Source: Thermococcus alcaliphilus (GTDB taxonomy: Archaea > Methanobacteriota_B > Thermococci > Thermococcales > Thermococcaceae). Taken from it: a DNA stretch of 64,000 nt. The position numbers and the translations under genes were made by a program. Where the stretch lies: NCBI RefSeq assembly GCF_024054535.1, contig NZ_JAMXLV010000021.1, positions 62,001 through 126,000 of the forward strand, in the 5' to 3' direction. The stretch's first letter is position 1, and every line of letters begins with the position of its first letter. Below, piece by piece: positions 48,041-55,728 of the stretch. A model generated the notes under the pieces. The model made no database searches. It had not been told where the DNA came from and saw only the letters and a program-made list of their open reading frames with translations.

Positions 48041-49408
48041 ATGCTCGATATAAAGCTCATCCGTGAAAACCCGGATCTGGTAAAGGGTGACCTAATAAAG
48101 CGTGGAGAATTAGAAAAGCTCAAATGGATAGACGAGATTCTTGAACTCGATGAAAAGTGGAGAGAAAACTTAAAGAAAATTAATCTCCTCAGAAGAGAAA
48201 GAAACAGGCTTGCCGTGGAGATAGGAAAAAGAAAAAAGGCAGGAGAGCCTGTGGAAGAGCTTTTAGCAAAGAGCAACGAAATAGTAAAACAAATTGAGGA
48301 AATCGAAAGAGAAAACAGGGAAATCAAAGAAAAAATCGACTATTATCTCTGGCGCCTTCCCAATATAACCCACGAAAGCGTCCCCATAGGAAAAGACGAT
48401 ACAGAGAATGTTCCAATAAAATTCTGGGGCAAGGCAAGGGTATGGAAAGGTCACTTAGAGAGCTTTCTAGAGCAGAGCCAAGGAAAGATGGAGTATGAAG
48501 TGATTGAGTGGAAGCCACACCTTCATGCTGATCTGTTACCTAAACTTGGAGGGGCGGACTTTGAAAGGGCCGCAAAGGTAAGCGGTTCAAGGTTCTTCTA
48601 CCTCTTAAACGAAATCGTCATCCTTGACCTTGCATTGATAAGGTTTGCCCTCGACAAGCTCATCGAAAAAGGATTTATCCCTGTAATACCGCCGTACATG
48701 GTCAGAAGATACGTGGAAGAAGGGGTTACCAGCTTTGATGACTTTGAAAACGTGATCTACAAAGTAGAGGGAGAAGACCTCTACCTAATACCAACTTCAG
48801 AGCATCCGCTTGCTGGTCTTCACGCAAACGAGATTCTTGATGGGAACGATTTACCTCTCCTCTACGCTGGGGTAAGCCCATGTTTCAGGAAAGAGGCAGG
48901 AACAGCTGGAAAAGACACTAAGGGAATCTTTAGGGTACACCAGTTCCATAAAGTTGAGCAGTTCGTATATTCAAAGCCAGAAGAAAGCTGGGAATGGCAC
49001 GAAAAGCTCCTCCAGAATGCGGAAGAAATCTTTCAAGCCCTTGAGATTCCATACAGAGTTGTTAACATATGTACCGGAGACTTAGGCTATGTTGCGGCAA
49101 AGAAGTATGACATTGAAGCGTGGATGAGTGCACAAGGAAAGTTCAGAGAGGTTGTAAGCTGTTCAAACTGTACAGAATGGCAAGCGAGGAGATTAAACAT
49201 AAGGTTTAGGGACAAGCCAAACGAAAAGCCGCGCTTCGTTCACACACTCAACTCAACGGCAATAGCTACATCAAGGGCGATAGTGGCAATAATAGAGAAC
49301 TTCCAGGAGGAGGATGGAACAGTAAAGATACCAAAAGTTCTTTGGCCATACACAGGGTTTAAAGAAATAGTGCCGGTAGAGAAGAAAGAAAAGTGCTGCA
49401 AAGGTTAA
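48041..49408 (+). CDS. serS: Seryl-tRNA synthetase
   Basis: A 455-residue class II synthetase of the common (bacterial-type) form. The N-terminal tRNA-binding coiled coil spans about residues 30-105. The core shows motif 2 with PCFRKEAGTAGKDTKGIFRVHQF and motif 3 SNSTAIATSRAIVAII-like LNSTAIATSRAIVAIIEN. It charges tRNA-Ser. A TCTTTGAT-type spacing and GGTGAAAAGGA site precede the ATG. The stop codon shares TTAA with the stop of the opposing DUF257 gene. Not the methanogen-type SerRS. Confidence 0.97.
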   Translation: MLDIKLIRENPDLVKGDLIKRGELEKLKWIDEILELDEKWRENLKKINLLRRERNRLAVEIGKRKKAGEPVEELLAKSNEIVKQIEEIERENREIKEKIDYYLWRLPNITHESVPIGKDDTENVPIKFWGKARVWKGHLESFLEQSQGKMEYEVIEWKPHLHADLLPKLGGADFERAAKVSGSRFFYLLNEIVILDLALIRFALDKLIEKGFIPVIPPYMVRRYVEEGVTSFDDFENVIYKVEGEDLYLIPTSEHPLAGLHANEILDGNDLPLLYAGVSPCFRKEAGTAGKDTKGIFRVHQFHKVEQFVYSKPEESWEWHEKLLQNAEEIFQALEIPYRVVNICTGDLGYVAAKKYDIEAWMSAQGKFREVVSCSNCTEWQARRLNIRFRDKPNEKPRFVHTLNSTAIATSRAIVAIIENFQEEDGTVKIPKVLWPYTGFKEIVPVEKKEKCCKG

Positions 49409-50094
49409 TCTCTGCTTTGGCTTTCCTTTAACAATTTCATTCCCTCTTTTACATCAACTTCGCCTTCAAAGCTATCCAGCTCAAGGTTCAAGGCTTTGAG
49501 AACCTTAAATTGAAAAACCGAGCCACGTTTGTTCACTCTTACCACAGTTGTAGCAAACTCTTCAAACATCGGAAGTATCATCGGTTCAGCCTTTTCAATC
49601 ATGTCCAAGTTCAAGAAGTAGAATGTCTTTCTTCTCTCATCACCAACAAAGCTTAGCATAAAATTAACCAAGCTTAGGGTATCCCTCACGGAGCTTGAGT
49701 ACAGTGCAAAGAGCTTTCCCACACCGACAACAATATTAACAACGTTTCCCTCCGAAAACAGACTTTCTAAGAGTTTTGCAATTTCCTTTTCTATAACGCT
49801 TTCCTCACTTATGGGAATTCTCCTAAGGACGTTACCGACCTCAAGCCTGCCCCCGAGCTTGATAACTTTGATATCATGAAAAACATTCACATCAAGGCCA
49901 CTAAGCCTAGCATGCTCCATATAAATCTTTAGCGTGTCCAAAATATCCGTGACCACTACCATATACCCATTTTTCTTGGCCCAGCTAACCAAGCTATAGA
50001 GCCCAAACGAAGGGAAACCTATGCTGTTGTACTCAAGGAGCACAGTCTCACCAAACTTCGTTTTCTCCCAAATATTAACAACAGGGTGCTGCAT
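49405..50094 (-). CDS. DUF257 family protein
   Basis: A 229-residue soluble protein (FGETVLLEYNSIGFPSFGLY; GYMVVVTDILDTLKIYMEHA; NIVVGVGKLFALYSSSVRDT). It matches DUF257, a family found mostly in Thermococcales. The pattern of strands and helices resembles a RecA/KaiC-like fold without a Walker A motif, which is only an impression. A GAAGGTGATGGAAG site lies before the ATG. Function unknown. Its end overlaps serS by 4 bp. Confidence 0.82.
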   Translation of the reverse strand: MQHPVVNIWEKTKFGETVLLEYNSIGFPSFGLYSLVSWAKKNGYMVVVTDILDTLKIYMEHARLSGLDVNVFHDIKVIKLGGRLEVGNVLRRIPISEESVIEKEIAKLLESLFSEGNVVNIVVGVGKLFALYSSSVRDTLSLVNFMLSFVGDERRKTFYFLNLDMIEKAEPMILPMFEEFATTVVRVNKRGSVFQFKVLKALNLELDSFEGEVDVKEGMKLLKESQSRD

Positions 50095-50109
50095 CTTCCA
50101 TCACCTTCG

Positions 50110-50301
50110 TTATAACTCAGCAAGAACATTAAAAAACGTTGCTATTTCTTCCGAAAGTTTTCCATTAGAGAAGTTAGGTAAGAAGTAAACGGCTTTTGAA
50201 TTATTAAAGCCAAGTTTTGAAACTGTAAGAGGAGCTTGAAGAGGTTTCTTTAAAAATCCGAAGAGATAATGAGTGAAGAATGGGAAAGGCATCAGTGTCA
50301 T
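50110..50301 (-). CDS. Possible small protein translated with RNase P component 4
   Basis: A 63-codon frame starting MTLMPFPFFTHYLFGFLKKP. Its ATG overlaps the RNase P component 4 stop codon as ATGA, the usual arrangement for translational coupling. The N-terminus is hydrophobic and the C-terminus helical (KLSEEIATFFNVLAEL). No ribosome site is visible other than the overlap, and no family is recognised. It fills most of an otherwise empty 200-bp gap. It could be real or chance. Confidence 0.3.
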   Translation of the reverse strand: MTLMPFPFFTHYLFGFLKKPLQAPLTVSKLGFNNSKAVYFLPNFSNGKLSEEIATFFNVLAEL

Positions 50302-50666
50302 GCATTGGCATCTTTCTTTTTCCTCCGTTCTTTCTTCTCTCTCAAATACGGGTACCTCATTATATGCCCACATTCCAAGCATTTTATAACGACGTGAGGC
50401 ATTCTTTTCTGTCTCAACCTAACCCGAGCATTAACGCCGGGAACAAGAAAGGAATGACACCTCTTGCAGTACCTCCTTTTCCATTTCCTCGGCATTCTAA
50501 CCTTGGCCTTTTGTTGCACTGCCAAGGCTATCTCAACATAGCGATTTGCCAGTTCTTTGTCATAGGGAAAGACTCTCTCAGCTAGGCTAAAAAGAATATC
50601 TATTCTTTCGAGGGCTATCCTTTTCTTTTCCCTCTGTTCCCTGCGCTTTATGAACTTTTTTGACAT
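50298..50666 (-). CDS. rnp4: Ribonuclease P protein component 4 (Rpp21)
   Basis: A 122-residue basic protein. The N-terminal helices (KFIKRREQREKKRIALERID) precede a zinc ribbon with CKRC at about residues 68-71 and CLEC at about 95-98, as in Rpp21. It pairs with Rpp29 on the specificity domain of RNase P RNA. Component 2 is encoded at 10172-10534. The start is behind GTGAGAAG, 7 bp downstream of the OB-fold protein's stop codon, so the two are co-transcribed. Confidence 0.94.
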   Translation of the reverse strand: MSKKFIKRREQREKKRIALERIDILFSLAERVFPYDKELANRYVEIALAVQQKAKVRMPRKWKRRYCKRCHSFLVPGVNARVRLRQKRMPHVVIKCLECGHIMRYPYLREKKERRKKKDANA

Positions 50667-50673
50667 CTTCTCA

Positions 50674-52176
50674 CTACTCCGGCTTTATCATCTTTAACCT
50701 ACCTATGAACAGCTCATAAAGGTAGCCATCAGCAATAAGGCGTTCTATGACCTCCTCTGCATAGGAAGGCTTGAATCCATACTCCACCAGTGCCTTGTAA
50801 AACTCCTCCCTGCTAACAGAGCCATCTATTGAAGTAGCCTCCAAATCCATAAAGACCCTCAAAGCCATTACCAAACGTTTGTTTCTAAAGTCCCGCTCGA
50901 TGTATTTCTCATAAATCTCCAACACCTTCAACATGTCTCTTTCTGAGATTTCGTTTATCCACATATCCACTATCTCTTGGTTCATATTTATAACGTCGCT
51001 TATGATGTGGGTGTTTATCTCGCCCTCAAATCGTGCCATTGAGCCGAGGAGGCGGAGGCTTAGGAGGTACCTCGTGTTTGTTTCGAATATCATCCCCTTA
51101 AGCCTTAAAGCGTCGAATTTTTCTCCGTATTCGCGGGCATTTCTAAAGACCCATCTTTCAAATCTTTCTCTAAACTTCTCTATCATTTTATCGGAAGGGT
51201 TAAGCGAGGGTATTTTTTCTTTTTCCAGAAATATTGTGGCTAGGAGATTGGGCATAAGTTGCTCCAGCTCCCGGTTTTTCTCCCATCCTATGGGTTCATT
51301 TACAATAAAAGGCGTTTCGGAAGTATAGGCCAAAGGATCCTCTGGAGAAATCCGTTTGTACACTTTTGGGGTCAGAAATACTGCTTGCTTTTTCTCAAAA
51401 TATCCTCTAGCCCACTCTGCAACTGGAACTTCTTTTTTGAGGAGACTTTTGGTCGAGGGCGAGTAGTACCTGCCCCCTTCAAAGAAGAATGGAAGGTCAA
51501 GATCAAGATTATCATCTACAAAGGATTTTGCTTTTCCTTTTTTCAAGATAAGCTCTTCAGGAAAAAGGTTGATCAAATATCTCGAGGCTTCCCAAAGAGA
51601 TTTTACAATTTTGAGGTCATTTTTAAGGGCAGAAAACGTCACGCCCTCTCCCCAGAATCTTCCACTACCAACTACCGAAGGAGAGGCAAAGAGAGAATAA
51701 AGAATAGCCTGCCTGAGCTCGTAATTGGCATTGATTGTCCCCTCTATGAGATTCTCCAGCTCTTCCTTTTTAAGGGCAAGCTCCTTATACTGAAGCCAGT
51801 AATTCTCAACACTGGCTTTTTCCAGAGAAGTAACATGTATAAGGCGCATGTTTCCGAAGGGATACGCATCCATAGTTCCTTCAATTTTAACGTACTCCCC
51901 ACTCTTCAGTTCTGCATTTATCCTGCTCTTTTCGGTTATCTTTATAGCCACGTAAGGTCTAATATCGCTCTTTGAGAGCTCACTTGGGGAGAGAGGGGAG
52001 AGAAGATAGTACACTCCATCTTTCGGCACATTTGGAGGCGGTCTTAGGATCAAGAACCCCTCTACCTCTATAGGCTCCCCATTTTTATAGGATTGAATAA
52101 CCCTCTGAAAGTCCCTAGCCCTTTTTGATGGGCTTATTGTCAATCTCTCAACACTTCTAAGCAATGCGTAGATCAT
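50674..52176 (-). CDS. OB-fold and winged-helix protein, MCM-like order without ATPase motifs
   Basis: A 500-residue protein of unknown function. An OB-fold-like region lies at about residues 30-120 (YKNGEPIEVEGFLILRPPPN; SGEYVKIEGTMDAYPFGNM). The middle shows ELRQAILYSLFASPSVVGSG, where an MCM helicase would continue into Walker A, but no GxxGxGKS or DExx motif exists. Near the end, SMARFEGEINTHIISDVINM resembles an MCM lid, and SVSREEFYKALVEYGFKPSY AEEVIERL a winged helix. A degenerate MCM relative is an inference. The ATG at 52176 is probably leaderless, 26 bp from a palindromic TATA box. Confidence 0.7.
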   Translation of the reverse strand: MIYALLRSVERLTISPSKRARDFQRVIQSYKNGEPIEVEGFLILRPPPNVPKDGVYYLLSPLSPSELSKSDIRPYVAIKITEKSRINAELKSGEYVKIEGTMDAYPFGNMRLIHVTSLEKASVENYWLQYKELALKKEELENLIEGTINANYELRQAILYSLFASPSVVGSGRFWGEGVTFSALKNDLKIVKSLWEASRYLINLFPEELILKKGKAKSFVDDNLDLDLPFFFEGGRYYSPSTKSLLKKEVPVAEWARGYFEKKQAVFLTPKVYKRISPEDPLAYTSETPFIVNEPIGWEKNRELEQLMPNLLATIFLEKEKIPSLNPSDKMIEKFRERFERWVFRNAREYGEKFDALRLKGMIFETNTRYLLSLRLLGSMARFEGEINTHIISDVINMNQEIVDMWINEISERDMLKVLEIYEKYIERDFRNKRLVMALRVFMDLEATSIDGSVSREEFYKALVEYGFKPSYAEEVIERLIADGYLYELFIGRLKMIKPE

Positions 52177-52197
52177 CAGAGGAAATTCAACCGTAAA

Positions 52198-52207
52198 CTT
52201 TATAAAG
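52198..52207. promoter_or_regulatory. Palindromic TATA box serving two divergent transcripts
   Basis: CTTTATAAAG is a perfect 10-bp palindrome. Rightward it lies about 28 bp from the 5' end of 5S rRNA; leftward about 26 bp from the ATG of the OB-fold protein. Both distances are normal for archaeal promoters, so one box probably serves both directions. Confidence 0.7.
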
Positions 52208-52228
52208 CCTGTGCTGAGAGTTAGTATC

Positions 52229-52353
52229 GGTACGGCGGTCATAGCGGCGGGGTCACACCCGGACTCGTTTCGACCCCGGAAGTTAAGCCCGCCAGCGATC
52301 CCGGGTGTACTGCCCTCCGAGAGGGGGCGGGAAACCGGGGACGCCGCCGGCCA
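52229..52353 (+). rRNA. rrf: 5S ribosomal RNA
   Basis: The segment has the archaeal 5S pattern: 5' TACGGCGGTCATAGCGGCGG pairs with 3' GCCGCCGGCCA. The conserved CACCCGG, the GAAGTTAAGCCCGCCAGCGA loop and the TGTACTGCCC arm are all present. The ends are approximate by a few bases. It is not linked to 16S or 23S genes here, as is usual in Thermococcales, where 5S genes are often separate. TATA box at 52198-52207. Confidence 0.96.
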
Positions 52354-52449
52354 CTCAACAAACTTTTTCTGAGAGTTCTCAAGAACAGATGAAACAAATT
52401 ATAAATTACGGTATTGCTCTTTGGAAAAATTGTAAAAATTAAAAAGAAG

Positions 52450-52851
52450 TCACTCTTCTCTTTCACAAAGCTCAAGGAGAACTCCACCAACACTCTTCGG
52501 GTGTATAAAAGCTATTTTAGCCCCACCTGCTCCTATTCTAGGCTTTTCATCAATGAGTCTGAACCCCTTTTCTTTGAGCTTCTCTAGGTGCTCCTCAATG
52601 TTGTCAACGCCGAGAGCAATGTGGTGTATGCCTTCTCCTCTCTTTTCGATAAACTTCGCTATTGGTGAGTCTTCTGCAGTTGCCTCTAAGAGCTCAATCC
52701 TCGTTTCACCGGCGTGGAAAATAGCAGTCCTAACTTTTTGATCCGGAACTTCCTCAATCTCCTCAACCTTTAACCCGAGATTTTCCCAAATCTTAATAGC
52801 TTCCTCAAGGTTCCTAACGGCAATTCCAATATGGTCAACTTTCTTTATCAT
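52450..52851 (-). CDS. mce: Methylmalonyl-CoA epimerase
   Basis: A 133-residue glyoxalase-fold protein: [20 protein letters not shown] in the first half, [20 protein letters not shown] in the second, and GVLLELCE at the end. His6, Gln/Glu and the second His-containing strand supply the metal ligands. It interconverts (2S)- and (2R)-methylmalonyl-CoA. It overlaps the MeaB gene by 4 bp and belongs to a three-gene cluster with the mutase small subunit. The large mutase subunit is not in this window. Confidence 0.95.
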   Translation of the reverse strand: MIKKVDHIGIAVRNLEEAIKIWENLGLKVEEIEEVPDQKVRTAIFHAGETRIELLEATAEDSPIAKFIEKRGEGIHHIALGVDNIEEHLEKLKEKGFRLIDEKPRIGAGGAKIAFIHPKSVGGVLLELCEREE

Positions 52852-53807
52852 ACTTTCACCCCCAAGGCTTTCTCTAAAACAAGATCAGCAGCAGAATAAG
52901 GATCAATCTCTCTGTTGGCAATCTTCTCTATGAGCTGAGATATCTCATTATCCCCCATCATTTCCCCAATTTTCCTTGCGATAGTGCTCGAAACGATTGC
53001 TTTGATCTCTTCTTCCACTCTGAATTTTCTTTTCTTTTCGATTTCCCCACTCTCCAACAAAAAGTCCCTGTGTTTGTTGATGGCTTCCCAAAGCTGATCG
53101 ATCCCTTTATTGGTAAAAGCAACGGTGGAAACTATTGGCGGCCTCCAGCCCCTTTTCTCCCATTTCTCCTTTTCAAGATCGAGCATCAGCTCAAGTTCGA
53201 ATATTGTAGCCTCCGCGCCTTCTTTATCAGCTTTGTTGACCACAAAGATATCCGCTATCTCCATAAGCCCCGCTTTTATGGCTTGAATGTCATCTCCTAA
53301 GCCTGGAACGGTGACCAAAACTACCGTATCGGCGGTTTTTACAATATCCACCTCAATCTGCCCCACACCAACGGTTTCTACAAAAATAACATCACAGCCG
53401 TAGGCATCAAGTATTTTTATAGCATCGTTGGTTGCCTTTGCCAATCCCCCGAGAGAGCCCCTTGTTGCCATGCTCCTTATAAATACGCCCGGGTCTGTGG
53501 AGTGCCTTTGCATTCTTATCCTATCTCCAAGAAGAGCCCCTCCAGTGAACGGAGATGTAGGGTCTATGGCTATAACTCCCACTATTTTCCCTTCTTCCCT
53601 GGCTTTTTTTATGAGCTTATCAACTAGAGTCGACTTTCCAGAGCCAGGGGGGCCGGTTATTCCAACGATATAGGCGTTTCCGGTATATGGGTAAATCTTC
53701 TTGACTATTTCCCTTGCTTTTTCTTCATCGTTTTCTACTAAAGTTATCAGCCTTGCAGTTGCCCTCTTATCTCCTTTAAGCATTCTCTCAATTAGCTCGT
53801 CTATCAT
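52848..53807 (-). CDS. meaB: MeaB-type GTPase chaperone of methylmalonyl-CoA mutase
   Basis: A 319-residue G3E-family GTPase. Walker A GPPGSGKS is at residues 52-59, [18 protein letters not shown] follows, then [11 protein letters not shown] (switch) and NKADKEGAE (base recognition). MeaB loads and protects adenosylcobalamin in methylmalonyl-CoA mutase. The start is ATG 53807 behind AAGTGATAA; a GTG three codons upstream belongs to that site. It lies between the mutase small subunit and epimerase genes. Confidence 0.94.
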   Translation of the reverse strand: MIDELIERMLKGDKRATARLITLVENDEEKAREIVKKIYPYTGNAYIVGITGPPGSGKSTLVDKLIKKAREEGKIVGVIAIDPTSPFTGGALLGDRIRMQRHSTDPGVFIRSMATRGSLGGLAKATNDAIKILDAYGCDVIFVETVGVGQIEVDIVKTADTVVLVTVPGLGDDIQAIKAGLMEIADIFVVNKADKEGAEATIFELELMLDLEKEKWEKRGWRPPIVSTVAFTNKGIDQLWEAINKHRDFLLESGEIEKKRKFRVEEEIKAIVSSTIARKIGEMMGDNEISQLIEKIANREIDPYSAADLVLEKALGVKV

Positions 53808-53850
53808 ATTTATCACTTGGATTAATTATCCAAAAAAGAAAATATAAACC

Positions 53851-54285
53851 TTAGCTTTCTCCCCTGAACTTCTTGAGCTTTGGAACGTTCTCATCGATGA
53901 ACTTGATGATCTCTTCAATTGAACTTCCAGGGCCGAAAACCCTTGCAACACCCATTTTTTCAAGCTCTTGAGCATCGTCAGGGGGTATTATACCTCCGGC
54001 AAGCACGAGTATATCTTCATTCGGTTTTATACCTTTCTCCTCAAGAAGCCTGAGAATCTTTGGGATGAGAACCATGTGTGCTCCGGAAAGAATGCTCAAC
54101 CCAAGAACATCTATATCCTCTTGTATGACGCTTTCTACTATCTGCTCGGGCGTTTGTCTTATTCCAGTATAGATGACCTCAAAACCCGCATCCCTAAGTG
54201 CCCTCGCTATGACCTTTGCCCCTCTATCGTGACCATCCAGTCCCGGCTTTGCTATTAGAACCCTAACCTTCGAACGCTCGACCAT
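53851..54285 (-). CDS. Methylmalonyl-CoA mutase, small (B12-binding) subunit
   Basis: A 144-residue cobalamin-binding domain. DGHDRG (residues 17-22) with His19 coordinates cobalt from below, and [16 protein letters not shown] plus [11 protein letters not shown] complete the B12 fold. It is a separate chain from the catalytic large subunit in archaea. The start is ATG 54285 behind GGTGGTGAAT. It leads the mutase-MeaB-epimerase cluster; the promoter region of about 135 bp is shared with the divergent PHP gene. Confidence 0.94.
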   Translation of the reverse strand: MVERSKVRVLIAKPGLDGHDRGAKVIARALRDAGFEVIYTGIRQTPEQIVESVIQEDIDVLGLSILSGAHMVLIPKILRLLEEKGIKPNEDILVLAGGIIPPDDAQELEKMGVARVFGPGSSIEEIIKFIDENVPKLKKFRGES

Positions 54286-54422
54286 ATTCACCACCGACTT
54301 TCATTAGAGTAAAATAGTATTTAAAGGTTGTCAAACCTAAAGGTTGGGGTTTACATTGGATATTTTATCCAAAAAAGTGCAAGGCTTTTAAATTTTTAAG
54401 CGGATGAGATACGGGAGCTAAG

Positions 54423-55073
54423 ATGATGGACCTCCACACCCATACGAGGTTTTCTGATGGAATCGGTTACATAAGGGACAATATTGCCGAGGCTGAGAGG
54501 AAGGGACTAAAGATTGTTGGAATCAGCGATCACGTGCATTTCTTTACTCCTCACCTGCTCAACTCATACCTTTCCCTTATAGATCAAGCCAAAAAAGAAA
54601 GCGAGATAACTGTTCTGGCTGGGATAGAGGCCAATATTCTCCCGGAAGGGGTTGATATAAACGACGACTTTAGAAAAAAGCTCGACTATGTAATAGCCTC
54701 CGTTCACCTTTACTTCGACCCAGGGAGGTATGATGAATATCTCGAACTCATAAAACTCGCCCTTCAGGACGAGAATGTCGATATAATAGGACACTTTGGG
54801 AATGTCTTTCCCTATGTGGGCTATCCTTCGATTGAAGAATATAAAGAGATAGTCGAGCTGGCAGAAAAACATGGGAAGGCTTTTGAGATAAGCTCCCGAT
54901 ACAGAGTGCCGGAGTTAGACTTCATAAAGCTGTGCATCCAGAAGGGAGTAAAACTAACATTCGCAAGCGATGCCCATCAGCCAAGAGATGTTGGAAACAT
55001 AAGCTGGAGCTTAAAAGCGTTCAAAAGAGCCGGAGGCAAAAAGGAGGATTTACTCTTTTCAGAGCTCTTATGA
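54423..55073 (+). CDS. PHP-domain phosphoesterase
   Basis: A 216-residue PHP protein with the metal-binding motifs in order: DLHTHTRFSDG at the N-terminus, GISDHVHFF, AGIEANIL, IGHFGNVFPY, and FASDAHQPRDVGN near the C-terminus. PHP proteins hydrolyse phosphomonoesters such as histidinol phosphate, or nucleic-acid ends; the target is unknown. Two in-frame ATGs (54423 and 54426) are possible. It has no histidine biosynthesis neighbours. The 3' end overlaps the Maf gene by 6 bp. Confidence 0.92.
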   Translation: MMDLHTHTRFSDGIGYIRDNIAEAERKGLKIVGISDHVHFFTPHLLNSYLSLIDQAKKESEITVLAGIEANILPEGVDINDDFRKKLDYVIASVHLYFDPGRYDEYLELIKLALQDENVDIIGHFGNVFPYVGYPSIEEYKEIVELAEKHGKAFEISSRYRVPELDFIKLCIQKGVKLTFASDAHQPRDVGNISWSLKAFKRAGGKKEDLLFSELL

Positions 55074-55625
55074 AAGTTTAAATCCAAGTTTTCTAAGCTC
55101 AAGGATTATTTTCATCGGAAAGCCGACAACGTTGTAGTAATCACCTTTTATCCCTTCCACCAGAATTCCTCCTTTCCCTTGGATTCCATAGGCACCTGCC
55201 TTGTCAAGGGGTTCGCCTGTAGCGACGTACCATTCTATCTCTTCTTCGCTGAGCTCCCTAAACTTAACCTCTGTGACCACATAACCTGTAATCTCACTCT
55301 CTTTATGGATAATGCAGTAACCAGTTATGACCTTGTGTATTCTTCCGCTTAAAGCTCTGAGCATTTCCTTTGCTTCTTCCTTATTCTTTGGCTTTCCAAG
55401 GATTTTGCCGTCCAAGACGACGATGGTATCTGCTCCTATTACCGTGCCTCCATATCGGGAGTAAACATCACGGGCTTTTTTCTTTGCCACCTCTACAGCA
55501 TGCTCTGCCGGGTCTAAAGCTTTAGATTCCTCACTAACGTTGCTCGGGATGACGTCAAAAGCATCAAAGAACTTTGCAAGTATTTCCCTTCTCCTTGGAC
55601 TTTGAGACGCTAAGATTAGCCTCAT
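55068..55625 (-). CDS. Maf-family nucleotide pyrophosphatase
   Basis: A 185-residue Maf protein. It starts MRLILASQSPRRREILAKFF, followed by VIGADTIVVLDGKILGKPKN and the KAGAYGIQGKGGILVEGIKGD signature. Maf enzymes hydrolyse non-canonical or excess NTPs such as dTTP and UTP. The start is ATG 55625; the frame stays open 51 bp upstream but the conserved N-terminus is here. A TTTTATATTTT element about 25 bp upstream suggests leaderless translation. Confidence 0.95.
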   Translation of the reverse strand: MRLILASQSPRRREILAKFFDAFDVIPSNVSEESKALDPAEHAVEVAKKKARDVYSRYGGTVIGADTIVVLDGKILGKPKNKEEAKEMLRALSGRIHKVITGYCIIHKESEITGYVVTEVKFRELSEEEIEWYVATGEPLDKAGAYGIQGKGGILVEGIKGDYYNVVGFPMKIILELRKLGFKLS

Positions 55626-55728
55626 CAAAAGGCACTTAAAGGATGAAAATATAAAAATTTCGGGCGATGAGGACAATTTCGCTAGCTGAGTAATGATGAG
55701 TACCCTCGCAACCGAGCCAAAAAGAGAA

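Noticed and set aside
52239-52493. 84-codon minus-strand frame across 5S rRNA
   Set aside because: It lies antisense to the 5S rRNA gene and has no ribosome site or protein-like composition.
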